Shown: in pieces, positions 49,239 to 58,024 of the stretch | Numbering within the stretch: position 1 is the first letter of the stretch | How the letters are laid out: each line of letters starts with the position of its first letter | Assembly: GCA_009783305.1 (NCBI GenBank) | Contig: WRHJ01000001.1 | Location: 1 to 64,000, forward strand | Length of the DNA: 64,000 bases | Origin: Candidatus Saccharimonadota bacterium | Lineage (GTDB): Bacteria > Patescibacteriota > Saccharimonadia > Saccharimonadales > Saccharimonadaceae | Direction: 5' to 3' | Notes under the pieces: model-generated | Seen by the model: the letters and a program-made list of their open reading frames with translations, nothing else | Told to the model about the DNA's origin: nothing | Database searches by the model: none | Program-made: the position numbers and the translations under genes

Positions 49239-49622
49239 TTAGGCGAGTTCGACGGTTGCGCCGGCTTCTTCCAATTGCTTTTTCATAGCTTCGGCTTCGT
49301 CTTTTTTGACGGCTTCTTTGACGGTGGCAGGGGCGCCATCGACAATAGCTTTGGCTTCACCTAGACCAAGGCCAGTAACTTCTTTAACGGCCTTGATGAC
49401 GGCGATTTTTTGTGCACCGGCGTCTTTAAGGACAACGTTGTATTCGCTTTTGCCTTCGTCGGCAGCAGCAGCGCCGCCTTCGGCAGGAGCAGCGGCAACG
49501 GCGACTGCAGCGGCAGCCGGCTCGATGCCGTATTCATCCTTTAGGATGGTTTTAAGTTCGTTGACTTCAAGAACAGTCAGTTCGACTAATTCTTTAGCAA
49601 TCTTTTTAATATCTGTAGCCAT
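49239..49622 (-). CDS. rplL: Ribosomal protein bL12 (L7/L12)
   Basis: 127 residues: N-terminal dimerisation domain, Ala/Gly-rich hinge ([21 protein letters not shown]), and C-terminal [40 protein letters not shown] domain ([19 protein letters not shown]). GGAG precedes ATG 49622. It is 21 nt downstream of rplJ. Confidence 0.97.
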   Translation of the reverse strand: MATDIKKIAKELVELTVLEVNELKTILKDEYGIEPAAAAVAVAAAPAEGGAAAADEGKSEYNVVLKDAGAQKIAVIKAVKEVTGLGLGEAKAIVDGAPATVKEAVKKDEAEAMKKQLEEAGATVELA

Positions 49623-49643
49623 AATTGACTCCTTTTCTAAAAT

Positions 49644-50168
49644 TTATTTGGTTGCTTTGGCGGAAACGCCGTCGAGAAGAGCGTGCAAATTGCCGGAAAG
49701 AGCGTTAGTAATATCATTAACGCCGGATTCGAGCATGTTAACGACCTCGGCGATGAGTTGTTGACGGCTCGGCAGCTTGGCCAAGCTTTTAACTTCGTCT
49801 TCGCTAAGGTTGTTCCCTTCTCCGCTGAATGCGCCTTTGAGGTTTAAAGCCTCGTGATCTTTGGCGAACTTGTCCAGGACTTGGGCGGGCGCAACTTCGT
49901 CTTCGCTAGAAATAGCGTAGAGCAGTTGGCCTTCCAGGCCGGTGGTGTCGGTGTTTTTGTAAACAGCAACTTCGTTCAGAGCGACTTTGACCAGACGGTT
50001 TTTGACGATTTTAATTTTGACACCAGCTTCGCGGGCCATCTTGCGCAGATCTTGAAGATCGGCGACAGAGAGACCTTGGTACTGGGCATAAACCGTCATT
50101 TTCGCGTCGGAAAGTAACGCGCCTAAATCAGCAACCAATTGTTGTTTCTTATCTTTGCTAATTGCCAT
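49644..50168 (-). CDS. rplJ: Ribosomal protein uL10
   Basis: 174 residues: AISKDKKQQLVADLGALLSDAKMTVYAQYQGL and RKMAREAGVKIKIVKNRLVKVAL, the rRNA-binding part, then a C-terminal helix that binds L12 dimers. ATG 50168 follows GAAAGG; the frame extends upstream into the leader only. Controlled by the L10 leader. Confidence 0.96.
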   Translation of the reverse strand: MAISKDKKQQLVADLGALLSDAKMTVYAQYQGLSVADLQDLRKMAREAGVKIKIVKNRLVKVALNEVAVYKNTDTTGLEGQLLYAISSEDEVAPAQVLDKFAKDHEALNLKGAFSGEGNNLSEDEVKSLAKLPSRQQLIAEVVNMLESGVNDITNALSGNLHALLDGVSAKATK

Positions 50169-50332
50169 AGATAATAACCTTTCGTTTGGTTGATAAAATT
50201 TCAAGGTGAAACCTTGGAATATAATATTTGACCGAAATGTTAAACATCGTCACCAAAATATTCAAGATATTTCCTCGGTAGCGGATTAAGACTTAAAAGT
50301 CGGCTACTGTCTTTGGTAACTGAGTGCATTAT
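50169..50332 (-). promoter_or_regulatory. L10 leader RNA with its promoter
   Basis: A TGCTATAAT on the - strand (50332-50327) starts a leader of about 155 nt. It contains the conserved element AGTAGCCGAC...AATCCGCTACCGAGG (about 50268-50303), the L10-binding kink-turn region of bacterial rplJL leaders. Excess L10-L12 complex would bind here and lower rplJL expression. Confidence 0.8.
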
Positions 50333-50358
50333 AGCATAAAAATGCTAAAATTGTAAAT

Positions 50359-50784
50359 ATGATAAAGATTATTGCTGGGGGGAAGAAAAATGTGGGATGG
50401 GTAGCGGAGGCGTGCGCGGAGTACGAAAAGCGGCTGCGAAAGCCGTTTGATGTCCTGTGGCAATTTGTGGATGAGGATAAATTGGAGGCGGCGATTTTGA
50501 AGTGTGACGCACGCGATCTGGTGATTTTATTGGATGAGCGAGGTGAAATATGGGATTCACCTAATTTATCGAAAAGATTGAGCGCAGGTCTAACCTCCGG
50601 AGCTAAAGTGGTATTGGTGATTGGCGGGGCGTATGGGGTGAGTGAGGCGGCGCGTGAAAGGGCGAATTCTATTTGGTCATTGTCAAGGTTGGTATTTCCG
50701 CACCAAATTTGTCGGTTATTGGTGACGGAACAGATTTATCGGGCGCAAGAAATTTATGTTGGACGACCGTATCATCACGCCTAA
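50359..50784 (+). CDS. rlmH: 23S rRNA (pseudouridine1915-N3)-methyltransferase RlmH
   Basis: 141 residues of the SPOUT family: IKIIAGGKKNVGWVAEACAEYEKRL, DERGE, VLVIGGAYGVSE (SAM-binding knot) and the C-terminal HQICRLLVTEQIYRAQEIYVGRPYHH. It methylates helix 69. TAAAAT ends 7 nt before ATG 50359 (leaderless); divergent from the L10 leader. Confidence 0.95.
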   Translation: MIKIIAGGKKNVGWVAEACAEYEKRLRKPFDVLWQFVDEDKLEAAILKCDARDLVILLDERGEIWDSPNLSKRLSAGLTSGAKVVLVIGGAYGVSEAARERANSIWSLSRLVFPHQICRLLVTEQIYRAQEIYVGRPYHHA

Positions 50785-51791
50785 TAGCTGACGCGCCAAG
50801 CAGTTGAAGGTATAGACCTCTGTAGTTTTATGCCCGCGATGGCTACGTTGGGCCCATCCCATCCGCCGTGCACGGCCTGACCATTGCCAATATAGACGGC
50901 AATATGCGAGGTTTTGGGGTATTCTGGTTCCCAATAGATGAAATCGCCGGGTCGGATGCTGCCCATAGGGATTTGGGTGGCAATTTTCTTGATATTCATT
51001 TCTCCCCAACTGGTATTTTTGTCTTCGCGATAAAGATAATATGGCGAGTCGCCTACACCTTGACCAGGAAACGCTCGGTAACTTTTCCAACTTTCCACTG
51101 GATGTTTCGATTCAACTTTTGTAACTATATTGTTCGATACGTAAAATATTGTATCTTCAACCGTTTCTTCATAGAGAGAGTTGTCTGGGTTAAAACCGCC
51201 CCACCATTGCCTCATCTCGAAAGTATGCGTGGAGAAGGCAAAAGCTTCGTACACGACTGGCCTTTGATCATAAGGGAGGAATCCGTTTTTGTATTCGCGA
51301 ATTGTAGGTCCGACAATTGTCAATGTTTTGCCAACGGCATTTAGAGCGGCTTCGGCGAGGGCATTGCACCACATGTCAGTTCGCCCGACCAATGATAGAG
51401 CTTTGGCGACGATGGGGTTGCTGCGATCATAAGTGTAACCACCGCTGGAGTTGCCGGAGTTGGAACTGGAACCAGAGTTGGAATTGCTAGAGCTGGAATT
51501 GCTGTCGGACGGACTGTTTGCGGAACCAGGTATGTTATCTTCGTCCGTGCTCTCGTCTTCGGCAGGTCCTTCGAATTCGGGCGATGTATTGGATGATTCT
51601 GGAACGTTATCGGACGGAGCGCGGCCCTTATCATTGGTAGCGATGAGGAGAATACCAATGCTGGTGCAGGCGAGAATAATTGCAGTCGATACGATAATCA
51701 GAATTTTATTTCGTCTGACTTTTGGGTGTTTCTTTCTACGTTTTGTCTGCGGTTTTTTTATTTTTGTTTCCCGTTCGTTTAGGGTAATCAG
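50781..51791 (-). CDS. Membrane-anchored NlpC/P60-like peptidase with no standard start codon
   Basis: The frame holds a basic N-terminus, a membrane helix (KILIIVSTAIILACTSIGILLI), a long Ser/Asn/Glu-rich linker (about 50 residues) and a C-terminal NlpC/P60-like domain with Cys in MWCNALAEAA and His in SHIAVYIGNGQAVHG. It probably cuts peptidoglycan peptides outside the cell. A TTGACA-17-TATAGT promoter lies at about 51831-51803. Between it and the membrane helix there is no ATG, GTG or TTG in frame; CTG 51791 or ATT 51788 are the only candidates, and the next TTG (51392) is after the linker. Either a rare start codon is used or the sequence has an error. Confidence 0.65.
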   Translation of the reverse strand: MITLNERETKIKKPQTKRRKKHPKVRRNKILIIVSTAIILACTSIGILLIATNDKGRAPSDNVPESSNTSPEFEGPAEDESTDEDNIPGSANSPSDSNSSSSNSNSGSSSNSGNSSGGYTYDRSNPIVAKALSLVGRTDMWCNALAEAALNAVGKTLTIVGPTIREYKNGFLPYDQRPVVYEAFAFSTHTFEMRQWWGGFNPDNSLYEETVEDTIFYVSNNIVTKVESKHPVESWKSYRAFPGQGVGDSPYYLYREDKNTSWGEMNIKKIATQIPMGSIRPGDFIYWEPEYPKTSHIAVYIGNGQAVHGGWDGPNVAIAGIKLQRSIPSTAWRVSY

Positions 51792-51851
51792 GGATAGACT
51801 GTGATTACTATAGCAGTAATAATGACAGATGTCAATGCGCTTGTGCTTGGG

Positions 51852-52934
51852 TTATTTTGAGGTGTCGATGTGGATGGGGCCAATGTCGACTTTGACGCGG
51901 TGGTCGGTTTCCTCGACTTGGATATTGAGGCCGTCGACGAGCTGATTGGCGGTGTCGATGGCGCCGTCGCGGCCGACTTGGGCCAGCCAGATACTGCCAG
52001 TGATGGAGCTGGCGACGGTGAGAGCAATAGCGAAAATGATGGAAGTGATGAGGCCAGCTTGGGCGGGTTTGCTAAGTTTGGCGGAGATGAGGGCGGTGGA
52101 GACGGTGATGCCGATGGAGGCGATGGTAAATAGCAGGATGGCGACTAAAATGGCGGTGGCGACGAAGAGCGGTTTGAGAGTAATGGTGGCGGCGGTGATG
52201 GTGAAAATGGAGATAATAGTGACAGGAATTAGGGCGACGAGAAATGGGATAAAAGTGATCAGGCCGATGACGCCAAAAAAGCCGAGTATAATGCGCAGAG
52301 CAAGCGGGGCGGATGATTTGACTTTGTCGGTGCCTTTTTTGACGGTGCGGGTGGTTTTATCGGCTACATCTTCGGCAGCTTCTTTAATGGTTTCGATGTT
52401 GATGGGTTCGCCTTTCATAGCGAGGCGGTCGCTGGCAGTTTTGGCTTCGGGAGCGCAGATCCAGACAATGATATAGATTAGTAAGAAGGGGAAGAAGGCG
52501 GTAAAGATGACCAGAACGACGAAGAGGATGCGCAACAGAGTGATGTCCCACCCGGTGTAGGCGGAAAGGCCGGCGATAACGCCCCCAACCATGCCGTTTT
52601 CGGTGTCGCGGAAGAATTTCTTGTCGGCGAACTGTTGGCGGACTTTGTCGGCGATATTTTTGTCTTTTTTGCCCTGCTCTTCTGAACTAAATTCTTTGGG
52701 TTCGCCTAGCTGTTCTTTGACGGCGTTGATGTCGGCAAGCTTGATGACGTCGTTTTTATTGACGCCGCGAGATTCCAAAATCTCAGTGATACGGATTTCG
52801 ATGTCATCCATAGCGTCGCTGGCGTCGCCTAAACTGTCCTTGATGGCGTCCAGATATTTAGTTAATTTTTTGCGGGCGTCGACATCGATTTCATAGGGGA
52901 TGCCGGCAATGTGGATGCGCACAATTTCATTCAT
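51852..52934 (-). CDS. PspC-domain membrane protein
   Basis: 360 residues. N-terminal cytoplasmic region of about 95 residues, then a PspC domain (FFRDTENGMVGGVIAGLSAYTGWDITLLRILFVVL, around 105-165), an amphipathic segment and four or five more helices, and a short external C-terminal domain. PspC proteins act in envelope stress responses. Overlaps the PadR gene by 8 nt, so the regulator probably controls it. Confidence 0.88.
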   Translation of the reverse strand: MNEIVRIHIAGIPYEIDVDARKKLTKYLDAIKDSLGDASDAMDDIEIRITEILESRGVNKNDVIKLADINAVKEQLGEPKEFSSEEQGKKDKNIADKVRQQFADKKFFRDTENGMVGGVIAGLSAYTGWDITLLRILFVVLVIFTAFFPFLLIYIIVWICAPEAKTASDRLAMKGEPINIETIKEAAEDVADKTTRTVKKGTDKVKSSAPLALRIILGFFGVIGLITFIPFLVALIPVTIISIFTITAATITLKPLFVATAILVAILLFTIASIGITVSTALISAKLSKPAQAGLITSIIFAIALTVASSITGSIWLAQVGRDGAIDTANQLVDGLNIQVEETDHRVKVDIGPIHIDTSK

Positions 52935-53295
52935 GCGATTTCCTTTCTAATTGTTTAATTACCTTATTGAGTTTGCGAATAGATGTGGTGAGGTGGGCGC
53001 GGACGTTGCGGCCATAGTCGGAGATTTGGTAGTATTTGCGGGGCGGCCCTTGAGGGGATTCTTGCCACTGGTGGATGAGCAACCCTTCGCGGGCCAGGCG
53101 GGACAATAGTGGGTAGATGGTGCCCTCAACGATGTCTAGTTCTGCCCTTTCAAGCTCGGCCAGTATTTCCGATGTGTAAACTGGCTTCTCTGCCACCAAC
53201 AGAACGCACTGTGTCAAAATGCCCTTTTTGAGCTGAACAGTGAGATCGGAAGCGTAATCGACGGCGCTTTCGATGGGGTCTTGTATGGTATCCAT
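52927..53295 (-). CDS. PadR-family transcriptional regulator
   Basis: 122 residues: winged helix with GILTQCVLLVAEKPVYTSEILAELERAELDIVEGTIYPLLSRLAREGL and PPRKYYQISDYGR, the PadR signature (GTIYPLLSRL, PPRKYY). The promoter TTGACA...TATAAC (53331-53305 region) is followed within 11 nt by ATG 53295 and contains the interrupted palindrome GTATAACATAGTAC, a possible operator for autorepression. Together with pspC it forms a two-gene stress unit. Confidence 0.92.
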   Translation of the reverse strand: MDTIQDPIESAVDYASDLTVQLKKGILTQCVLLVAEKPVYTSEILAELERAELDIVEGTIYPLLSRLAREGLLIHQWQESPQGPPRKYYQISDYGRNVRAHLTTSIRKLNKVIKQLERKSHE

Positions 53296-53336
53296 AGTAC
53301 TATGTTATACAAGGTATCAAAAATTGTCAAGGGTTT

Positions 53337-54263
53337 TTATCCTAACAGGATGATGCCAGTGACGGCGAAGGCGGTGGCGATGAGGTGTGCTATGATGGTG
53401 CGCGCTCGGAGTCGTTCCCTGCCGAAGATTGGCCAGATCAGAGTTAGTACTATTCCCAGGAAGAAGGTGATGATTAACTGTAACGAGTTAGCGGTGGCGG
53501 AGACGAGTGCAATTGGGCCAATGGTGAGCGCCAAACGGTAGATTAGATCCATTGAGACGTAGAGCAGTTCATTGATAATCATGGGCCCGAGAAACTTGAA
53601 ACCAGAGTTTTTGACGACCCATTTGAAACGTTTACGCCAAGAGCGGAAGATAAGGGTGAGGGCGGTGTCGGTCATGAGCTTGCCCATCATGGCGTAGAAG
53701 AAGGCGGTGTAAAAATCAATGGAGTGGTCTTTCCCCTCCCCGCCGGTGGCGCTGACGAAAATGATGTTGGCGGTGACGACGAATAATAGATATAAAATGA
53801 TGAGAAAGGCACCGCGCCTGCGCAATTTCTGGGCGCGTTTTTGAGAGAAGAAGATGACAATGAGCGGAGCGGCGACGAGCAGAGCGAAGGCGAGGATTTG
53901 GATGAGCGAAATATGATCGCCCAACAACGTCCAGCCAGCGATGAGATAAAGAACTGGCGCTAATTGGATAAAGATAGTGGTGCCGGTGGTGTCTTCGGTG
54001 GAGAGGGCTTTGTAGTAGGCGATAGAGCCAAGGGCACTCATGATGCCGGTGCCAATAAAGATGAGGACGAAGTGCAACGGTAGGGCTTGGATGGGGAAAA
54101 TAGCCGCAATGATGAGGCAGATTAGGAGATAGGCGGGCAGGCCAAGGATTTTTTGGGCTTGGGGCAGACGGCCTTTGAAATGGACGTCAGTGATGTAGTT
54201 GTCAATAAAAGCGCTGATTGAAGCGGCGGCAGCCACGGAAACGGCTAAGAATATCCAAAGCAT
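53337..54263 (-). CDS. EamA/DMT-superfamily transporter
   Basis: 308 residues with ten predicted membrane helices in two five-helix repeats; GSIAYYKALSTEDTTGTTIFIQLAPVLYLIAGWTLLGDHIS matches the EamA repeat. Substrate unknown (metabolite efflux typical). TGCTATAAT ends 7 nt before ATG 54263 (leaderless). Confidence 0.85.
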   Translation of the reverse strand: MLWIFLAVSVAAAASISAFIDNYITDVHFKGRLPQAQKILGLPAYLLICLIIAAIFPIQALPLHFVLIFIGTGIMSALGSIAYYKALSTEDTTGTTIFIQLAPVLYLIAGWTLLGDHISLIQILAFALLVAAPLIVIFFSQKRAQKLRRRGAFLIILYLLFVVTANIIFVSATGGEGKDHSIDFYTAFFYAMMGKLMTDTALTLIFRSWRKRFKWVVKNSGFKFLGPMIINELLYVSMDLIYRLALTIGPIALVSATANSLQLIITFFLGIVLTLIWPIFGRERLRARTIIAHLIATAFAVTGIILLG

Positions 54264-54309
54264 AAGGGGTATTATAGCAGAAAAATCGAGGCGCTGTTAG
54301 AGTCTGGTT

Positions 54310-55275
54310 TTATCCTAGAGTGTTTTCGACTAGGATGCTGGGGCCCATGGTGGTGGTGAGATAGAAGCTTTTGACGAAGGCGCCTTTAATGGAAGCTGGT
54401 TTTTGGCTTTTGAGGCTGTCGAGGAAGGCGTTGACGTTGGCGAGTAATTTGTCGGTACCGAAGGAAGTTTTGCCGAGTCCGACGTGGATAACAGCTTGTT
54501 TGTCGACGCGATATTCGATCTTGCCGCCCTTGAGTTCTTTGACGGCCTTTTCGACATCGTTAGCAACGGTGCCGGCTTTGGGGTTAGGCATTAAGCCTTT
54601 GGGGCCAAGTAGGCGGGCATATTTGCCGAGTTTTGGCATGTACCCTGGAGTGGTGATGAGAACGTCGAAATTGATTTGTTCTTTGTCGAGCTGTTTGAGG
54701 AATCCTTCATCTTCAGCGATGTCAGCGCCGGCGGCTTTGGCGATTTTAACGGTGTCCAGCGGTGCAAAGACGGCCACGCGGACAGTTTTGCCGCTGCCAC
54801 TGGGGAGATTGACGGTGCCGCGGATGTTTTGATCGGCTTGGCGAGGGTCAACGCCGAGACGCAAGTGGGCTTCCAGGGTGGTATCGAAATTAGCGGGGCA
54901 AGTGGCAAGAGCTAGCTCGACAGCTTCTTTGAGACTGTAGGCTTTACCCTTTTCTATTTTTTCAGCGGCTTTGCGATAATTTTTGCCGCGGCGCTCAAGA
55001 CGGGTGCGGGTTTTGGGTTTGGGGCCAGCTTTTTTCTCGGGAGCAACCTTGGTTTCTACCTTGCGTGCTTGGCGTTCATCTTCGGCCTTGACCTCTTCGA
55101 TGTGTTTTTTGGATTTTTTGCCAGATTTAGCAAATTTCTCTTCGGCAGCAGGAGCTTCTTCGATGCCGAGTTTTTTGTCTAGCTCTTCAAGTTCGGTGTC
55201 GTCAATAATGGTGACTAACTCTTCGGCAGCCGGCTCGTTAACAATTTCTTCTTTTTTAGTGGCTTTTTTGGCCAT
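54310..55275 (-). CDS. rplA: Ribosomal protein uL1 with long charged N-terminal extension
   Basis: 321 residues, against about 230 in most bacteria. The L1 core starts near residue 90 (RRGKNYRKAAEKIEKGKAYSLKEA) with RQADQNIRGTVNLPSG, GPKGLMPNPKAGTV and SFYLTTTMGPSI. The first 85 residues are alternately acidic and basic, low-complexity, and probably disordered. ATG 55275 follows GAAAGG. Confidence 0.94.
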   Translation of the reverse strand: MAKKATKKEEIVNEPAAEELVTIIDDTELEELDKKLGIEEAPAAEEKFAKSGKKSKKHIEEVKAEDERQARKVETKVAPEKKAGPKPKTRTRLERRGKNYRKAAEKIEKGKAYSLKEAVELALATCPANFDTTLEAHLRLGVDPRQADQNIRGTVNLPSGSGKTVRVAVFAPLDTVKIAKAAGADIAEDEGFLKQLDKEQINFDVLITTPGYMPKLGKYARLLGPKGLMPNPKAGTVANDVEKAVKELKGGKIEYRVDKQAVIHVGLGKTSFGTDKLLANVNAFLDSLKSQKPASIKGAFVKSFYLTTTMGPSILVENTLG

Positions 55276-55389
55276 AATAAACCTTTCTGTGGTGATAGCG
55301 AGCAGATTATGCTCTCCCAACCTTGTTTTGATTGGCTAATAATACCGTAATTTGTGAAAAAATGCAAGGAAAAGCGCCCTGAAGGGCGC

Positions 55390-56121
55390 TTAGGCGAAAT
55401 GATAAAGGTACAGGGGCAGATAGAGAAAGAGGTAGTAAGCAGCGACGGCGTAGAGCGAGACGAAACGATCAAGACAACCGCCGTGGCCGGGGAGCAGATT
55501 GCCAGAGTCTTTGACTTTGGCGAGACGCTTGAGATGGCTGCCGCTGAGATCGCCAAAGAAAGCGATGAAACAACCGGTGACTGCCAATGCGATGTTCGGA
55601 AGATTCTCGGGATAAAGGCCGAAGTCGGTGAACAGCAGCAGATAGGCGAAACTGAGGACGATGGAGAAAAACCAGCCGCCGATGCATCCTTCCCAGGTTT
55701 TGGTTGGAGATAGGATGGGACAGGGTCTTTTGGTGAAGAACATGCCTCCGAGTAATTTGCCGGTTAGCAGAGCGAAGACGTCGTAAGCGCAGGCGGAAAT
55801 GATAATCAGCCAGATGATGCTGCGATCATACAACAGAAGTGCGGTAACGCCGAGTACGTATTCGGCGGTAACGATGGAAAAGGCCTCGTGACTGTTGCTC
55901 TTGAGGCGGTGGGTGGTGGATGACCATGGCGTAACTGCGGCGTACAGCGCCGTGCGGTATAGCTTCACGGCTTCGACCATCGATAATGCGGCAATGGCCA
56001 GAACGGCAATCGCGAACAATATCGGCTGAGAGTCCCTGAGGATAACTGCAGGGATACAGATGATTGCCAAGGCCAAGATGGTGGCGATGCGTTTTGGCAA
56101 GTCGGCGAATTTTCCGTGCAT
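55390..56121 (-). CDS. cdsA: Phosphatidate cytidylyltransferase (CdsA)
   Basis: 243 residues with about seven helices. C-terminal signature SHLKRLAKVKDSGNLLPGHGG followed by CLDRF, and SPTKTWEG. Makes CDP-diacylglycerol, the substrate of the double CDP-alcohol phosphatidyltransferase at 12.3 kb. Leader with TGATATAAT (about 56177-56172) and Shine-Dalgarno AAAGGGGGTG. A hairpin GCGCCC/GGGCGC with T-run (55371-55392) overlaps the stop and terminates it. Confidence 0.93.
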   Translation of the reverse strand: MHGKFADLPKRIATILALAIICIPAVILRDSQPILFAIAVLAIAALSMVEAVKLYRTALYAAVTPWSSTTHRLKSNSHEAFSIVTAEYVLGVTALLLYDRSIIWLIIISACAYDVFALLTGKLLGGMFFTKRPCPILSPTKTWEGCIGGWFFSIVLSFAYLLLFTDFGLYPENLPNIALAVTGCFIAFFGDLSGSHLKRLAKVKDSGNLLPGHGGCLDRFVSLYAVAAYYLFLYLPLYLYHFA

Positions 56122-56237
56122 AATTACACCCCCTTTGAAAGATTTTAAAATACTTGCCCGACTGAAGGATATTATATCATATTTTTATCAAAAAATCGCC
56201 GATTGGGCGGCGATTCTTGATTGATCTGTTTTTGTGA

Positions 56238-56663
56238 TTAGTCGATAACTTCGACGCCCATGCTGCGAGCGGTGCCGGCGATAACTTTGACGGCGCCGTC
56301 AAGGTCGATGGCGTTGAGCTGGTCTTTTTTGATCTCCGCGATCTCTTCAAGTTGGGCGCGGGTGATTTTGCCGACCTTTTCGAGGTTGGGCTTGCCGCTG
56401 CCCTTTTCGATCTTGATGCGTTCGCGAATCAGATCGTCAACAGGTTGACCAAGGCATTTCCAATCAAAAGTACGATCGTCGTAGACGGCGATGTGCACGA
56501 TGACGTTTTTGCCATTGAATTCTTTGGTTTTTTCGTTGAAGGGATTGATGAAATCCATCATATTGAGGCCCCATTGACCGAGGGTGCTACCGACTGGAGG
56601 TCCAGCGGTGGCGCGGCCGCCAGGGATGCGCAACTTGAGATTACCGATGACTTGTTTTGCCAT
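56238..56663 (-). CDS. rplK: Ribosomal protein uL11
   Basis: 141 residues: KLRIPGGRATAGPPVGSTLGQWGLNMMDF and the C-terminal GTARSMGVEV rRNA-binding region. ATG 56663 (MAKQVIG) follows AGGAA; the upstream frame crosses the TGCTACAAT promoter (56718-56713). Terminator GCCGCCC/GGGCGGC-like hairpin at about 56188-56217. Confidence 0.96.
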   Translation of the reverse strand: MAKQVIGNLKLRIPGGRATAGPPVGSTLGQWGLNMMDFINPFNEKTKEFNGKNVIVHIAVYDDRTFDWKCLGQPVDDLIRERIKIEKGSGKPNLEKVGKITRAQLEEIAEIKKDQLNAIDLDGAVKVIAGTARSMGVEVID

Positions 56664-56725
56664 AAAAATATTCCTATTAAGATTTTGGTTAGAAGCGTTA
56701 TGTAACAGAGAGATTGTAGCACATC

Positions 56726-56754
56726 TTGACTTTTTGTGCAAGGTGTGATATAAT
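56726..56754 (+). promoter_or_regulatory. TTGACTTTTT-type promoter
   Basis: TTGACT (56726-56731), 17 nt, TATAAT (56749-56754); the leader contains AAGGGC-GCTTT-GCCCTT followed by TTC (about 56777-56797), a possible attenuator. Confidence 0.85.
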
Positions 56755-56828
56755 GAGGAGATGGGGCGTCCAAATAAGGGCGCTTTGCCCTTTTCTACGC
56801 TTACTATGTGAAAAAGAGGTGTTGTCGG

Positions 56829-57482
56829 ATGTTAGAGGACTTCGTTAATCACGAGATAGGAAGCCCTAACGCATTTACAAAACCAGAGCTGATTGCTCTT
56901 ATGGGATTGCCGCATTTTATGAGCAGATACTATAACAAGAGAAGATCGCAACCAATAGCTCTATTGGGCGGTTTATGCCTTGATTTTTATCTGAAAAGTG
57001 CGGAGAAAGCTCAACTAGGTTTTGCTGGCGATTTTTACGGCGGAGCTACCTACGAAGATCCAATTACGAAACTGGATTTTAATGGCCAGGAAAAAGCGGC
57101 GGCGATGATTGATCTGTATCTTGAGTGGCCGCTGTTAATCAGTCACAAAGACTACATTACGAGACTGGCGGTGATTGAGACCGATTTGGCTTACGTGATC
57201 TTCTCCTGCTGGAGCAATGAGTTCAATGGCGAGGCTTTTCATGATCTGATTAAGGCATTTGCGTGGTTGTTCGGGAAGATATACGCTGATAACGGAGAGG
57301 ATACGCTGTACGATTCGGTGGGCTTTCATCTGTCCGATGGGATTCATGGGATATGCGATATCCTTGATGCCTATTGGGATGATTCACCGGAGTGTACGGC
57401 GCTACGCGCGAGCTGGGATCTGTTGCCGGAAGGTGAAATTCTCGGCAGATTTGGCGAAAGATTGTTCGAAATTACAGAGTAA
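56829..57482 (+). CDS. Hypothetical soluble protein
   Basis: 217 residues, mostly helical, rich in aromatic and acidic residues (AAMIDLYLEWPLLISHKDYITRL, FSCWSNEFNGEAFHDLIKAFAWLFG). No family recognised and no membrane segment. AGAGGTG upstream of ATG 56829 sets the start; GTG 56808 is an alternative. It is inserted between rplK and nusG on the opposite strand, with its own TTGACTTTTT promoter, hairpin leader and terminator, so it is separately regulated. Confidence 0.55.
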   Translation: MLEDFVNHEIGSPNAFTKPELIALMGLPHFMSRYYNKRRSQPIALLGGLCLDFYLKSAEKAQLGFAGDFYGGATYEDPITKLDFNGQEKAAAMIDLYLEWPLLISHKDYITRLAVIETDLAYVIFSCWSNEFNGEAFHDLIKAFAWLFGKIYADNGEDTLYDSVGFHLSDGIHGICDILDAYWDDSPECTALRASWDLLPEGEILGRFGERLFEITE

Positions 57483-57500
57483 GCAGAATTTCTAGCAAAC

Positions 57501-57534
57501 AAAAACCCGCTTTCGGTTTGAAGGCGGGCTTTTT
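57501..57534. terminator. Intrinsic terminator
   Basis: AAAACCCGC(TTTC...)GCGGGCTTTTT hairpin between the hypothetical gene and the convergent acetyltransferase gene. Confidence 0.75.
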
Positions 57535-57539
57535 ATTGA

Positions 57540-58010
57540 TTATTTTTCTTTAAGTTCTTGGAGGGCGGTGGCGATTTTGCCGCGAATAAAGATGACTTCT
57601 GGGTCTTGATCGAAGCCGAGTTTTTCGTACCAACTATATGGGAAGCCCGTTTCATCTTCGTAAGTGATGGCCTCCAGGCCGACGGCATGGTAGATCTGTT
57701 GGGCTAGCTCGAGATGTTTGGTAAGCAGTAATTTGGCAATGCCATGTTTTTGATAGTCTTTGCTGACGAATATTTCAGTGTCGGTTAGACGGGGGCCATC
57801 CCACCAGGGCTTGACGTTGGACATAACGGCGCCGACAACCTTGCCGTCGACATGGGCGCAGAGGAACAGATCGGGTTTGGTGCGATAGAAGTGTTCAAAT
57901 AGGGCAAGAGAGGTCTGAGTAGTCCAAAAGTTGGGGTAGATAGTCGCATTGATTTCCGATAACGGTTCTAGATCTGATTCTTGGACTAGATCGATCGTAA
58001 TGTTGGGCAT
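57540..58010 (-). CDS. GNAT-family N-acetyltransferase
   Basis: 156 residues: the GNAT fold with acetyl-CoA loop FVSKDYQKHGIAKLL (V/IxxxxRGxGxA variant QKHGIA) and a late YSWYEKLGF. Substrate unknown. TATACT ends 6 nt before ATG 58010 (leaderless), so it is its own unit directly after nusG. Confidence 0.85.
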   Translation of the reverse strand: MPNITIDLVQESDLEPLSEINATIYPNFWTTQTSLALFEHFYRTKPDLFLCAHVDGKVVGAVMSNVKPWWDGPRLTDTEIFVSKDYQKHGIAKLLLTKHLELAQQIYHAVGLEAITYEDETGFPYSWYEKLGFDQDPEVIFIRGKIATALQELKEK

Positions 58011-58024
58011 AGCCCTAGTATATA

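Noticed and set aside
51393..51658. Separate proline-rich ORF overlapping the NlpC/P60 linker
   Set aside because: It is another frame of the Ser/Asn-rich linker region; the membrane helix and peptidase domain are in the other frame.
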